A stretch of DNA of 64,000 nucleotides, taken from NCBI GenBank assembly GCA_030549775.1, contig CM060174.1, forward strand, positions 20,386,693 to 20,450,692, in the 5' to 3' direction. The position numbers were made by a program, and so were the translations under genes. This stretch comes from Tamarix chinensis (Eukaryota > Streptophyta > Magnoliopsida > Caryophyllales > Tamaricaceae). Position 1 is the first letter of the stretch. Every line of letters starts with the position of its first letter. Below are positions 1 to 9,537 of the stretch, piece after piece. The notes under the pieces were generated by a model. That model was not told the DNA's origin, did no database searches, and worked only from the letters and a program-made list of their open reading frames with translations.

Positions 1-13
1 GAAGATAGAAAGC

Positions 14-520
14 ATGGATTTTTGTGATGAAGAAGATGAATACTTTGATGAAGAACTTGAAGAAGGAATTTATTGTCCGGAATATACTTTAGAAGATGGA
101 CAAGTTGATTTCTATGCATTAAAAAAGGTGCTTCAAGTGCAACAACAACCTCAACCTACTCAAAGGGAGAATATTTTTAAAGCCAAGTGTAGAGTTAGAG
201 ACAAAGTGAGTGAATCCATCATTTATAGTGGCTTTTGTACCAATGTTTATAGTGAAAGAATGGTGATCAAGCTCGAATTAGAGACCATGGATTATACAAG
301 GCCATATTCACTTCAATGGCTCAACAATGACAAAGGTGTAAGGATAACCAAACAAACTCTTATCTATTTTAAAATTAGAAATTATTTTGATGATGTTTTA
401 TGTGATATTATACCTATGGATGCTTGTCATATTTTGTTAGAGAAACCGTGGCAATTTTATAAGAATGTTTCACATGATGGAATCCTTAATGAGTATGTTT
501 TGAGGGAGCTGAATGTTTAA
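14..520 (+). pseudogene. gag-pol fragment with retroviral-type aspartic protease, broken
   Basis: Open frame of 168 codons. An acidic stretch (residues about 5-35) is followed by a protease-like domain from about residue 50. The alignable motif is RENIF, then the active-site region IIYSGFCTN (about residues 69-77), then ICHILLEKPWQ-like sequence near residue 140 (here ACHILLEKPWQF). In working family members the active site reads D-S/T-G. Here the catalytic aspartate position is tyrosine, so the enzyme would be dead. The related protease at 29798-30115 keeps VIDSG. The frame ends in a stop and continues in broken form for about 100 bases. The ATG at 14 is only the first methionine in the window, not a gene start. 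Confidence 0.8.
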
Positions 521-639
521 AGAAAAATGAAGGACAAAAAAAGAAGGAGGATTTGATCATCCTTAAGGAGTGTGAGATGATTGAAGTTATTAAGGAGGAG
601 GAAGTATGCTATGTATTAATGGTGAAGGAAGTCTAACGA

Positions 640-1200
640 GGGTAAAATTCTAGTATGGATCCAAAGTTACAAAAAGTATTGAGGGAGTATGTAGATGTTT
701 ATCCAGACGAGTTACGACCTAGATTACCTCCTTTAAAAGGTATTGAGTATCCCAAGTGGATTAGTTTTTTGTAAAATTTGTGTTCTCTACAAGACATGTG
801 GATGAAAAAGAGAATGTTTTTGCAGATGAATTGTCTAGGAGGACCATGATACTTATGATGATGGATGCAAAGCTTTTGGGCTTTGAGATGTTGAAGAGTT
901 AATATGTCATTGATGATGAATTTTCTATGATTTTTGAATAGTGCATGAAACAAGGAAGTCATAGAGCTTATGTTCTTCAAGAAATATTCTTATTCAATCA
1001 AAATAAATTGTGTATACCTAAGACATCAGTTTGAGACTTACTAATCAAAGAGGTACAACACTTTGCAGTTCACAAGACTTTGGAGCTATTGCAAGAGCAT
1101 TTTTATTTGTCAAGAATGCAAAAAGGAGTGTAAGTTATAGTTTCTAGGTGTGCTACATATCAAAGGAGCAAGAGTTTATTTCACAAATAATTATATATAA
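640..1200 (+). pseudogene. pol remnant: RT edge joined to RNase H end and integrase zinc region
   Basis: About 655-770 encodes a PDELRPRLPPLKGIE-like segment that normally lies just upstream of the reverse transcriptase domain. About 800-840 encodes FADELSRR, the signature at the end of RNase H. The intervening RT and RNase H, roughly 1 kb in the related element at 30641-31800, are missing, so a large internal deletion joined the two. Downstream (about 930-1190) a decayed integrase zinc-binding region is recognisable, with several stops. Nothing here could make a functional enzyme. Confidence 0.7.
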
Positions 1201-1208
1201 CTTTACCC

Positions 1209-2230
1209 GTGTCTACTCAACCATGGAAAGGTGTTAGTATGGATTTTATTTTTGGATTGCATAGGACACAAAGAGGCAAATATTCTATTATAGATATGGT
1301 GGATCTATCTTCCAAGATGGTTCATTTTATTCGATGTGATAAGACCAATGATGCTACTCATATTGTAGATTTGTATTTCAAGGAGATCGTGAGATTGCAT
1401 GGGATTCCAAGAAGTATAGTTTCGGATAGAGATGTGAAGTTCCTAAGTTATTTTTGGAAGATATTATAGCACATGCTAGGAACAAAGCTTATATTTAGTA
1501 CATCACATCATCCTCAAATGGATAGTCAAACCAAAGTTACTAATAGAATGTTGGCTACTTTGATAAGGGAATTCATGAGTAAGAGTGCTAAGAATTGGGA
1601 TATTAAGTTATCACATGGCGAGTTTGCTTACAATCGGGGTCCTTCAACTACAACAGCCTCTAGTCCATTTGAGATAGTTTATGGTACTAATCCATACATA
1701 CCGGTTAATATGGTACCATTAAAGAAATATGAAATGAAGAATTATGATGCATATGAGAGACTGTAGTTCTTTCAGAAAATTCATCAACAAATCAAGCAAA
1801 ACATTGAGAAGGAAAATGAAGTACATAAGGTAAGAGCAAACAAGAATAGGAGTCAATATGTATTTCAATAGGGAGATTTAGTATGGTTGCACTTAAGGAA
1901 GCAGAGGTTTCCTAATGTAAGGAAAAATAAGCTTATGCCAAGGGTAGATGGTTCTTTCAAATAATTAGAAAATTTGGAGAGAGTGCTTATGAGCTAAATT
2001 TCCTCAATTCATATGGTGGGGTATCTAGAACATTCAATGTTGGAGATATCAATCCTTACTATGGAGATGTAAATTTGAAGGCAAATTCAAGTCAACAAGG
2101 AGAGAATGATACAAGATCAAATAATCAAGAATTAGATTTTTCTATTGTGGAGCTTATTTTTCTTTATCCAGAGAGTATACCCTATGAATTTGAAGACAAG
2201 CAGATGAATACATTCCTAGTTATAGACGAA
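1209..2230 (+). pseudogene. Ty3/gypsy integrase core and C-terminal domain, broken
   Basis: Two open pieces (1209-1469 and 1473-1766) are separated by a TAG, and a third decayed piece continues to about 2230. The rve-type catalytic core is clear: MDFIFGL (first Asp), [13 protein letters not shown] (second Asp), HHPQMDSQTKVTN. The third catalytic residue, Glu in QTEVVN-type motifs, is Lys here. The C-terminal part keeps the [18 protein letters not shown] segment and a weak GPF-type module. It is closely similar to the integrase at 32121-33218. Loss of Glu plus the internal stops makes it non-functional. Confidence 0.88.
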
Positions 2231-2283
2231 ACTTGCAAAATGAGTCACTAGCAAGAGAGGCATGTACATGGGATGTATGAGAA

Positions 2284-2650
2284 CGTTTTTTAGACTTAAT
2301 GGTAGGTGTTTAGCTTTATTTAATGTGTTATTATTATTTATTATTATTTAAATTATGATTGGTTAGAGTATAGAGTAGCTTTTTAAGGGGATTCTATATT
2401 TTTAAAAAATATTTTTTAGACTTAATGGTAGGTGTTTAGCTTTATTTAATGAGTTATTTTTTTTTATTTGAATTATGATTGGTTAGAGTATAAAGTAGCT
2501 TTTTAAGGGGATTATATATTTAAAAATGTTTTTTTAGACTTAATGGTAGGTGTTTAGCTTTATTTAATGTGTTATTACTTTTTTTAATTATTTGAATCAT
2601 GATTGGCTAGAGTATAAAGTAGCTTTTTAAGGGGATTCTATATTATTTTA
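2284..2650 (+). repeat. Three tandem copies of a ~120-bp unit
   Basis: The unit begins TTTTTTAGACTTAATGGTAG and ends near AGCTTTTTAAGGGGATT. Copies start at about 2287, 2411 and 2532. They differ by a few substitutions and by the length of T-rich tracts. The array lies between the integrase remnant and the probable 3' LTR, so it is part of the retrotransposon's 3' non-coding region. Confidence 0.85.
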
Positions 2651-2689
2651 TCTTATAGGGTTTATCTTATAAAATTTGCTTGGAGTGGG

Positions 2690-2990
2690 GAATGAGACAT
2701 TATATGGGGGCCGATTAGATCATATTTTTATTCCTAATTAATTACAATTATCTTGTAATAATGAGGAGGGTCAAATAGGCTATAAAATATTTAGAGTCAC
2801 ACGTTGGTATGCATAAACAAATTGAATGAAATACAAGTTATTCCTTATTTGAATTTAGTATGAGTTCTTCGCAATTATAATTAATTCTATGTGAGTGATT
2901 ATTATTAAAACCTTTAATCTCTTTGTATTTGTGAATTAGAGGTTAATTACTATCCTCAATCCATCCATAAACCATGCCAATCATCAACCC
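2690..2990 (+). mobile_element. Probable 3' LTR or 3' UTR of the first Ty3/gypsy element
   Basis: The sequence follows the integrase remnant and the triplicated unit. It has a purine-rich stretch at its left edge (about 2678-2698) that could be the polypurine tract, a good TATA box at 2781-2789, and a short downstream region as expected for R/U5. Exact ends are not certain because the 5' LTR is outside the window. Confidence 0.4.
2781..2789 (+). promoter_or_regulatory. TATA box in probable LTR
   Basis: TATAAAATA in a short GC-richer context, in the same direction as the decayed pol gene, as expected for an LTR promoter. Confidence 0.45.
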
Positions 2991-3214
2991 TAATCGTCAC
3001 TTTTATCATACATTCATCATCTTCAACTTCATCTTCAACCTATTTTTTCTTACTTAGTTCTACCTATTTTATTTTCAAACCTTTGATAATAAATCTATTA
3101 TTATCACACATTCATAATCTCTAAATAATATTCAAATTCTCTTCATCAAATCATCATCATCCCAATCATCCATTATCATTATCTTTATCCCATAACCAAA
3201 CCCCAATCTAAAAC
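2991..3214. other. Low-complexity spacer rich in CATCAT and ACCCTAA-like words
   Basis: No gene is visible. The sequence is pyrimidine- and CAT-rich and contains the left copy of the target duplication (AAAAC, 3210-3214) of the solo LTR that follows. The same kind of sequence resumes at 7296, showing that the LTR split this spacer. Confidence 0.7.
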
Positions 3215-3692
3215 TGTAACACCCCAAGATTTCATAGTAAAAAAATTTTGTTTAATCAAAAACTATACACTAATAAAGGGGGTGCAACCACCGTGATCGG
3301 CACAAGTTTGACTCCTAGTCATTTTTGTACAACCACAAGGCTAGAAAACTCACCTAACATTAATTTGATTAGGGCATAAAACCATAAGGATTACAAAAAT
3401 TCATAATTAAAAAGAAAAGTAGAGTGCGCGATACAAGAATTATTAGAGAAATAGAAAACTAGTACAGTGCCAAAGCCCCTGTAGGGAAAACAATACGATC
3501 AACAAAATATGATAAAAATAGAAAAAGATGAATCCGAACAACACCCTCTCTTAGGCCCTATGCCAGGTGCAACAAGCCATCACGCCTAATGCATTGAATG
3601 CGTTAAAGTTATCATATGTAGCATCTCCTACCTACACCAACTCAAAAGGGGCCACTGTTTATGGGAATGAGTAGCACCCATGAAACAAGTAA

Positions 3693-3712
3693 TCAGTATG
3701 CTATGTACTGAG
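3693..3712. repeat. Family palindrome in L1
   Basis: TCAGTATGCTATGTACTGAG, an imperfect inverted repeat about 480 bp from the TGTAACACCC end. The same motif recurs at an equivalent place in L2, L3, L4, L6, L7, L8 and L9. Confidence 0.75.
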
Positions 3713-3865
3713 AAATGTAACCATATGGATAAGGCCATGAGGCCCATGCAAGTACAAATAGGCAAATAAGGCACACAATACTTCATTTAGGTTCATATCG
3801 TCATTCGAGACACAAGCCATTATTTTGTCTTACAAATTTCCTATATTATATTTGCATGAGTACGG

Positions 3866-4192
3866 GGACCCCACTATTATAGCCGGTGGACCAAAAAACA
3901 CTCTAGGGTAAAATGCACCTAACCACTATTATAGTAGGTGGACCGAAAATTATCCTCACCTGGCCCCTACTCACGTGGTGTTCCACTGGAAGTAGTTAAT
4001 ATCTTTTTTTATGATTTATTTTCATACAAAGTTTGGTTTATTGATTTCGGAACCCCTATTATTCTAGCCGATGGACCGGAATCACTCCCTAGGGTAAAAT
4101 GCTCCTAACCACTATTATAGCCGGTGGACCGAAAAATGCTCTAGGGCAAAACGTGCCCAACCACTATTATAGCCGGTGGACCAAAAATTATC
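3866..4192. repeat. Hairpin array in L1 (CCAC...GGTGG units)
   Basis: Five units of the form CCACTATTATAGCCGGTGG. Each can fold as a short CCAC/GTGG stem with a loop of about ten bases, and units are separated by 30-40 bp. Two groups are split by a TGTTCCACTGGAAGT-type spacer. The same array is present in L7, L8 and L9. Confidence 0.8.
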
Positions 4193-5494
4193 CTCTCCTA
4201 GGCCTGACTTGATAATCTTTCACTTTAAGTATTTAGTGTTTTACTAGTGTCTTATTCCACATGTAACCCCGACTAGACATGCATGACCCATTGGACTTCT
4301 CATTCTCACCCATTTATCCCAGCTCTCCTAAAAAGCACTTACCCATATTTTGGGACCTTTACGCACCCTAGGACTCCGAGACTTCTTCCTCACCTTCCCC
4401 TCACTCACCATGAAAACCCAAACTCCCATGCATGTGGATCAAGGTACACTTCCCATATCTCCACTTAAGTTCACCATTGCCCTCAAGGGTTTTCCCTCAG
4501 AAACCCTAATCCGATCTATGTGGCCTCACCTCTCCATATCATACATAGCCCATGCTCCCCTTTTCTTTCCATACCCAACATCATGACCTCACTTTCCATC
4601 CTTCACATGTGACCATGAAAACCCTAGTTAGTCATCCTAAACTTAGTACTTCTCCTTTCTTGTAGATCATCCCCTCATCACCCACACACACCATTTCATT
4701 TTTCCACTTAACTCACTCCCCTCTCCATGTGACACCCTTCCACTCTTAGCCCACACTCTAAGAACTTCCATTAACTCTCCCTCCCACACACACTTCCCCC
4801 ACTTAGGGTCTTTCTCACAAACCCTAACCAAGTCCCCCTTGCACTCTTATACCAACCGACATACTATTTTTTACTTGTGGACTCCAATCACCCAAAATAC
4901 TCTTCTCTCACCTTTCTTAACCCTTAAGTCACCCTTTACCATGTAAAATTTACCCCCATGTAAAGACTAACCACCCCATGCAAGATTATTCCATCCTTTT
5001 ATTTTATTCATATTATCATTTTGTTTGTCCACCCATAAGTCATGTGATACTTAGACCTTTCTCACTTCCCTCTTACCGCTCCACTCTCTTTACTTCTTTT
5101 ATATTTCCACAACCTCATCTTACTACTTAGGGACTCCAAGAATGCATGTCATATAAGGAAATAGTATATAAACACAACACAAGTACGAGTCACATAACTA
5201 TATTACATATGCCATAAAATATATATAACTTACCTTAGCTCCATGTTTAGCAAGCTGCGTTACAAGTGAATAGTCCATAACCACATAAGATACATACATA
5301 TAACCAACACACATAAATAAATTACACATAAATTGGGCCTTATCCACATCCTTACCTAGAATGACACTGGACTTGAAGCATGACTCCTATGCCTCTTTAG
5401 GAGACGGATTTTGTTCACCTATAAGAGTAGAAAACTAGTGTTAACTTCTCTCTTATTTATTTCATTATCCCCTAATTGATTTTTAGTAAGAACT

Positions 5495-5674
5495 AATATT
5501 ACTAATGATAATAATAATAGTCCTAATAGTATTAATGAGGTTGGTATTATTAAAGAGGCCAACCATAATATTAGTAGTTGCGTTAACCATAATAAGATTA
5601 ATAATAGTAATGATGATAATAAAAATAATAATGGCATAATAGTAGTAGTAGTAGTAGGAGTAGTAATAATAATA

Positions 5675-5705
<31 letters not shown>

Positions 5706-5711
5706 TAATAA
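5495..5711. repeat. AAT/GTA-rich microsatellite tract in L1
   Basis: Imperfect runs of AAT, TAG and GTA triplets. An AAT-rich tract is found in the same relative position in L7 and L8, where it is much longer, so it is an inherited part of the LTR. Confidence 0.8.
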
Positions 5712-6356
5712 GGCTAACAATTATACAAAATAATCTATACTTAAGTGATAACAAAGGTTAGGGTACAACCAGAAGTGGAGGTGGTAGCTAAGGTGGCGGT
5801 GGTGGCGGCGGAGCACGGCGATGGCGGCAATGGAAGTGGTGGTTGTTTGGAAAATTTAGGCTTTGGGGTTGGAAAAGAGAAAGGGAAGTGGTGGTTGTGA
5901 GGTGGTTGGTTCCCTGAGGGTTACAATGGTGGTGGTGGCGTGGCAAAGTAGTGGCACAGGCAGCGGTGGTTGCGGTGGTCGAGGGTGGTGGAGAAGGAAG
6001 GAGGAGGAATGAGAGAGATAAAGGGGAAAGGAATGGTATGGGGAGGTAGGGGACAGTCTATTGGGTTGAGGGGAAGGTAGTGGAGGTGGTGGTTGTAGCG
6101 GAGGAGGCGGCGCAGGGTGTTGGAAAGGGTGATGATGGGGTGCCACTTTGCATAGGTAGGGTGAGCTGTGTAGGAAGAGTTAGGGGTGGGGAGTGGTCTA
6201 GTTTGGTGGAGGGTGATGCAAGAAAGAGGTTGGGTGGTGGTTTGGATAGCAGTGATGCATGACGACGGCTAGGGTGGCATCTAAAGGTGTGGTGGTGGGG
6301 AGTTTTGGGAGATTTCTAGGTAGAGCAAAAGGAAAGAAAGAAGGGTGAGGCTAGGG

Positions 6357-6364
6357 TATTTATA
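6357..6364 (-). promoter_or_regulatory. LTR promoter TATA box in L1
   Basis: TATAAATA on the minus strand, followed downstream by the GC-rich leader. The same octamer occurs in equivalent positions in L6 (51543-51550) and L7 (50011-50018), so it is likely the real promoter and fixes LTR orientation. Confidence 0.6.
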
Positions 6365-7641
6365 AAATTGGGGAGGAGAAGAAGACAAGGGAGGATGAGG
6401 ATAAGAGAGTAGGAGGCGCAGGGGCTCACCGGCCGACGGTGACAAGCCGGTTTAAGCTTACATGTTGTAGGATTGCAGGGAGCAGGGGGTGAGAAAGGGA
6501 AAGGGAAGGGGTATGCAAGAGGGGCAGTGTAGGGGCGGGTTTGGCTCAAAATGAAAAGAAAGGGACGGGGAGAGATAGGGAGAGCAAGAAGGGGTTGTGC
6601 AGGTGTAGAGGAGAACGGGCGGTGGCAAGGTAAGCACGACCTATAGTGCAAAGGAAGGAGAAGAGGAGGAAGAAGAAGAAGAAGGGGGAGGGCAGGTCGG
6701 TTGGGCGGGGAGAAAGGAAAATTGGGTCAGCTTGCACGCGTGAGGGAGAAGGAAGAAGGAAGGGGTAGGTGGGCTGGCCCAACTAAAGAAAAGAAGGAAG
6801 AAAAGAAAAAGAGGGGAAGAGGGTTGGGCTTCGAGGGGGAGAAAAGAAAGAGAGAAAGGGGGAAGGGTTGGGCCGCATGAGTAAGGCCCAAACCTAGGGG
6901 GAGGAGAGGAGAAAGAAAAAAAAAAGAAAAGGAAGAAAGAAAAAGAAAAAGGAAGAAAAGAGGAAAAGAGAAAAAGGGAAAATGTGGTGGTTGGGGTATT
7001 TAGGATCTTTTTGTATTTTTGAATTTTTTTGAAAATAATAAAATTAGTAAAAATAAATAATTAAATTCATTTTTATATTAATTTAGACATTTTGGTTAAA
7101 TCATCCTAAATTCCATTTTAGTTAACAAATTATCCTAATCTCCCCTAATTTAATCCTATATTATTTTCCTCTTTTTTGTCTTAATTAATACCATTATATT
7201 AACATTTTTTTATTAAAAATATTATAATTAATTGATCTCACATATTAACCCCTATTTTATTATAAATTTCTAAATTAAGGTTTTTGGGTGTTACAAAAAC
7301 CCTAACCCTAACCTAAGAACGATATCACCCCAAAACCCTAACCATTCGACCATTATGCTTCTTAATCTATCATCACCAAATCATTATCATCATATCCAAA
7401 CCCTAATCAATGCATATTACCACCCAAATTATAAGTCCATGATCTTATACATGTCACTATACTTTTTTTTTATAGAAGAGTAAGGATTACCATATAGGTA
7501 GCGACAATAAAAAGGTATTACAATACTGAGATAGAGGGAAGAGGATTTGAATATGGGACATTTGATATCCAAGGGCTGACATTTACCATAAGACTATACT
7601 TTATACCAAAGGATAAATATGCATTATGGTGTTGTTACTTT

Positions 7642-7647
<6 letters not shown>

Positions 7648-7682
<35 letters not shown>
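7648..7682. repeat. GT dinucleotide microsatellite
   Basis: About 17 uninterrupted GT repeats following a short TA run. Confidence 0.95.
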
Positions 7683-7684
<2 letters not shown>

Positions 7685-7889
7685 TAAATGTTACATGCAC
7701 ATTATAACTATATTTAATGAATCAACCTTATAATTTTATTTTATTTTTGGAAAAGGGTTGTGGCATAGGTCGAGATTAAACCTCAAATAACTATGTTGAT
7801 GTTAAATAATTAACAAATTAATATTCTTTATTAAAGATGCACCAATTTTAATTTATCATTTACTGTTCATAATCTAAATTTTTACTTTT

Positions 7890-8440
7890 TTCCAGGATGA
7901 TTATCTTGACTTATTTAGTGATTATGTCAACTTATATAGTGATTATTTATATCTATATAGTGATTATTTTTACCTATATATGATATCTATTTCTATAAGG
8001 ACTATGCATGCTAATAAAAAAAATGATATATCATAATGATTCTACTTGTTTTTTTATAAATAGATACCCATATTAATATTCTTTTAACATAAAGAATTTG
8101 TTTTTATTTTACCATTTTTATCCTAAAATTTTACTGTTTTTACAATGATTATGTTGACTTATATGATAAGTATATTAATTTATATGGTGATTATGTATTT
8201 TTATATAATAATTATGTCATATAGTTATTTCTATAATGATCATATGTGCAAATGTGGTTGTATACATTTTTTATGTTAATTATGTCAGTTATTGTGTGTG
8301 TGTGTGTGTATAATAATTGTGTATGATATAATTATAAATTTTTAGGGTGGTTATTTGATTTATTATTGTAATTATGTCGACTTATACGATGATTATCTCT
8401 ACTATTGTGTGATGTTGACTTGTAGAAATTATGTGTACTT
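7890..8440. repeat. Degenerate GATTATGT-type minisatellite
   Basis: Recurring, strongly diverged words such as GTGATTATGTCAACTTATAT at spacings of roughly 20-30 bp. Copies are too diverged to define a clean period by eye. The W-box-like TTGACT/GTCAAC cores are part of the repeated word. Confidence 0.55.
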
Positions 8441-9098
8441 GATATTATGCTTCACTGTAGGTGTATATGTGACCATACTTTCTAATCACTGTAGGTAGAG
8501 TGATATAAATGCTACAACATTATGTGTAGGTGTATATGTGACCATTCTCAATCATTTTTTAAATGAAGAAAAAGGATAATATCCAAAGAGCATCCTTATC
8601 TTGATATAAATGCCGCTACATTATGTGTATTACTGTAGTTTCTATGTATTTTTTATATTAATTATATCACATATTATACTTATTATATATTTTTTATGGT
8701 AATTGTTTATTATACATTAGTAATTTTATAGTTTTTTACCTGTGATTATGTAGATATTGTGATGTATGATAATTATGTTTATTTATTAAGTGTAAGCGTT
8801 AGTTTTTTAAACTTTCGATAATTATTGATCACGCACTAAAATTAGCGTCAGTATTGAAATAATAATGGTCGTCCCGACTTCAATCGTGAAGCGGCCATAG
8901 ATTTCAATTAAGTTAACGTAGAATAACTAAAAATGCCCTCCTGTTTCCAACTTTATACAAATCTCGAAGATTTGCCGTGCCGCTCACGTCTACAAACATA
9001 GGAATAGGATTTACTGGAACGGACTTGGAAAAGAAACAGACGCAATTTCCAGCCACCGAATCCTATTCAGAGCCGCCTCTCCACCTTCTCACACTACG

Positions 9099-9105
9099 TT
9101 ATATA
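9099..9105 (+). promoter_or_regulatory. Probable TATA box of the WRKY gene
   Basis: TTATATA, 153 bp upstream of the ATG and followed by a C-rich leader. The position fits a 5' UTR of roughly 120 bases. No other good TATA box lies between here and the start codon. Confidence 0.5.
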
Positions 9106-9257
9106 CTCCCCCGCCCCCAACAGGTCCTCCCAATTCTGTACTCTAGCCATCCCCCCAACCTTCTACTTCTTCCAATCCCATTCCCAACCCGGCCCCAAGA
9201 ACACTTTCCCCTGTCTATTTTCTTGCACTAGCACCCATTTTGTAAGGCAAAAGAAAA

Positions 9258-9504
9258 ATGGAGAGTGACCTTCAACCCATGTATCTGCAGAATCTTTCCT
9301 CATCATCTTCATCAGCTCATTACACAGATAATATTTTTCCTTTCTCACTTAACAGGATGGATCACATCAATAGATTCAATCATCATCCTGAGTATCAAGC
9401 TCGGACATACGATGCAGTGGTGATGGGGAACCAATCCATGGAGTTAGCAGATTCCAGTAGTACTGAACAGTTGGTGATGTATGATGCTGATGATAATCAT
9501 CATG

Positions 9505-9537
<33 letters not shown>

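Larger units (their letters stand above)
1..2990 (+). mobile_element. Ty3/gypsy retrotransposon remnant, 5' part outside window
   Basis: Decayed LTR retrotransposon read left to right. In order it shows an acidic linker and aspartic-protease region (14-520), a short piece of the sequence just before reverse transcriptase (about 655-770), the end of RNase H fused directly to the integrase zinc region (about 800-1200), the integrase core and C-terminus (1209-2230), then a non-coding 3' region with a triplicated 120-bp unit and a probable LTR. Reverse transcriptase and most of RNase H are deleted. The protease and integrase resemble those of the element at 27003-33878, so both belong to one lineage. 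No 5' LTR or target duplication can be seen because the element runs off the window edge. Confidence 0.85.
3215..7295 (-). mobile_element. Solo LTR of the long-LTR family (L1), 4081 bp
   Basis: Ends are TGTAACACCC and GGGTGTTACA, with a perfect 5-bp duplication AAAAC on both sides (3210-3214 and 7296-7300). TG..CA ends plus a 5-bp duplication are the mark of LTR retrotransposon integration. No second LTR, primer-binding site or coding region lies inside, so this is a solo LTR. Landmarks from left to right: palindrome (3693-3712), hairpin array (3866-4192), C-rich part, AAT-rich tract (5495-5711), GGCGG-rich part (5770-6260), minus-strand TATA box (6357-6364), purine-rich part (6400-6980), AT-rich tail. 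The TATA box places transcription on the minus strand. Long LTRs with this terminus suggest a Tekay/Del-type Ty3/gypsy origin, which is inference. Confidence 0.88.
7301..9098. other. AT-rich intergenic region upstream of the WRKY gene
   Basis: No gene is seen. It holds a CCCTAA-rich start (7296-7460), a GT microsatellite (7648-7682), a degenerate minisatellite of about 25 bp (7890-8440), and a less AT-rich stretch from about 8820 that leads to the WRKY promoter. Three W-box cores (TTGACT) lie on the plus strand at 7906, 8154 and 8415, within the minisatellite. Confidence 0.7.

Noticed and set aside
3866..4192. CRISPR-like array from regularly spaced repeats
   Set aside because: Plant nuclear context, only five diverged units, spacers themselves related to each other, and no cas genes.
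4283..4586. Two overlapping plus-strand open frames in L1
   Set aside because: Pro/His/Leu-rich translation of C-rich LTR DNA, overlapping in different frames and absent from other copies.
5419..6782. Open frames in the GGCGG and purine-rich parts of L1
   Set aside because: Low-complexity Pro/Leu/Ile or Gly/Arg translations from GC-rich and microsatellite DNA inside a solo LTR; equivalent frames are not kept in L7, L8 or L9.
7296..7320. Interstitial telomere repeat (CCCTAACCCTAACC)
   Set aside because: Only two or three imperfect CCCTAA units in a CAT/CCTAA-rich spacer; plant telomeres are normally CCCTAAA arrays. Too short to mean a telomere relic.
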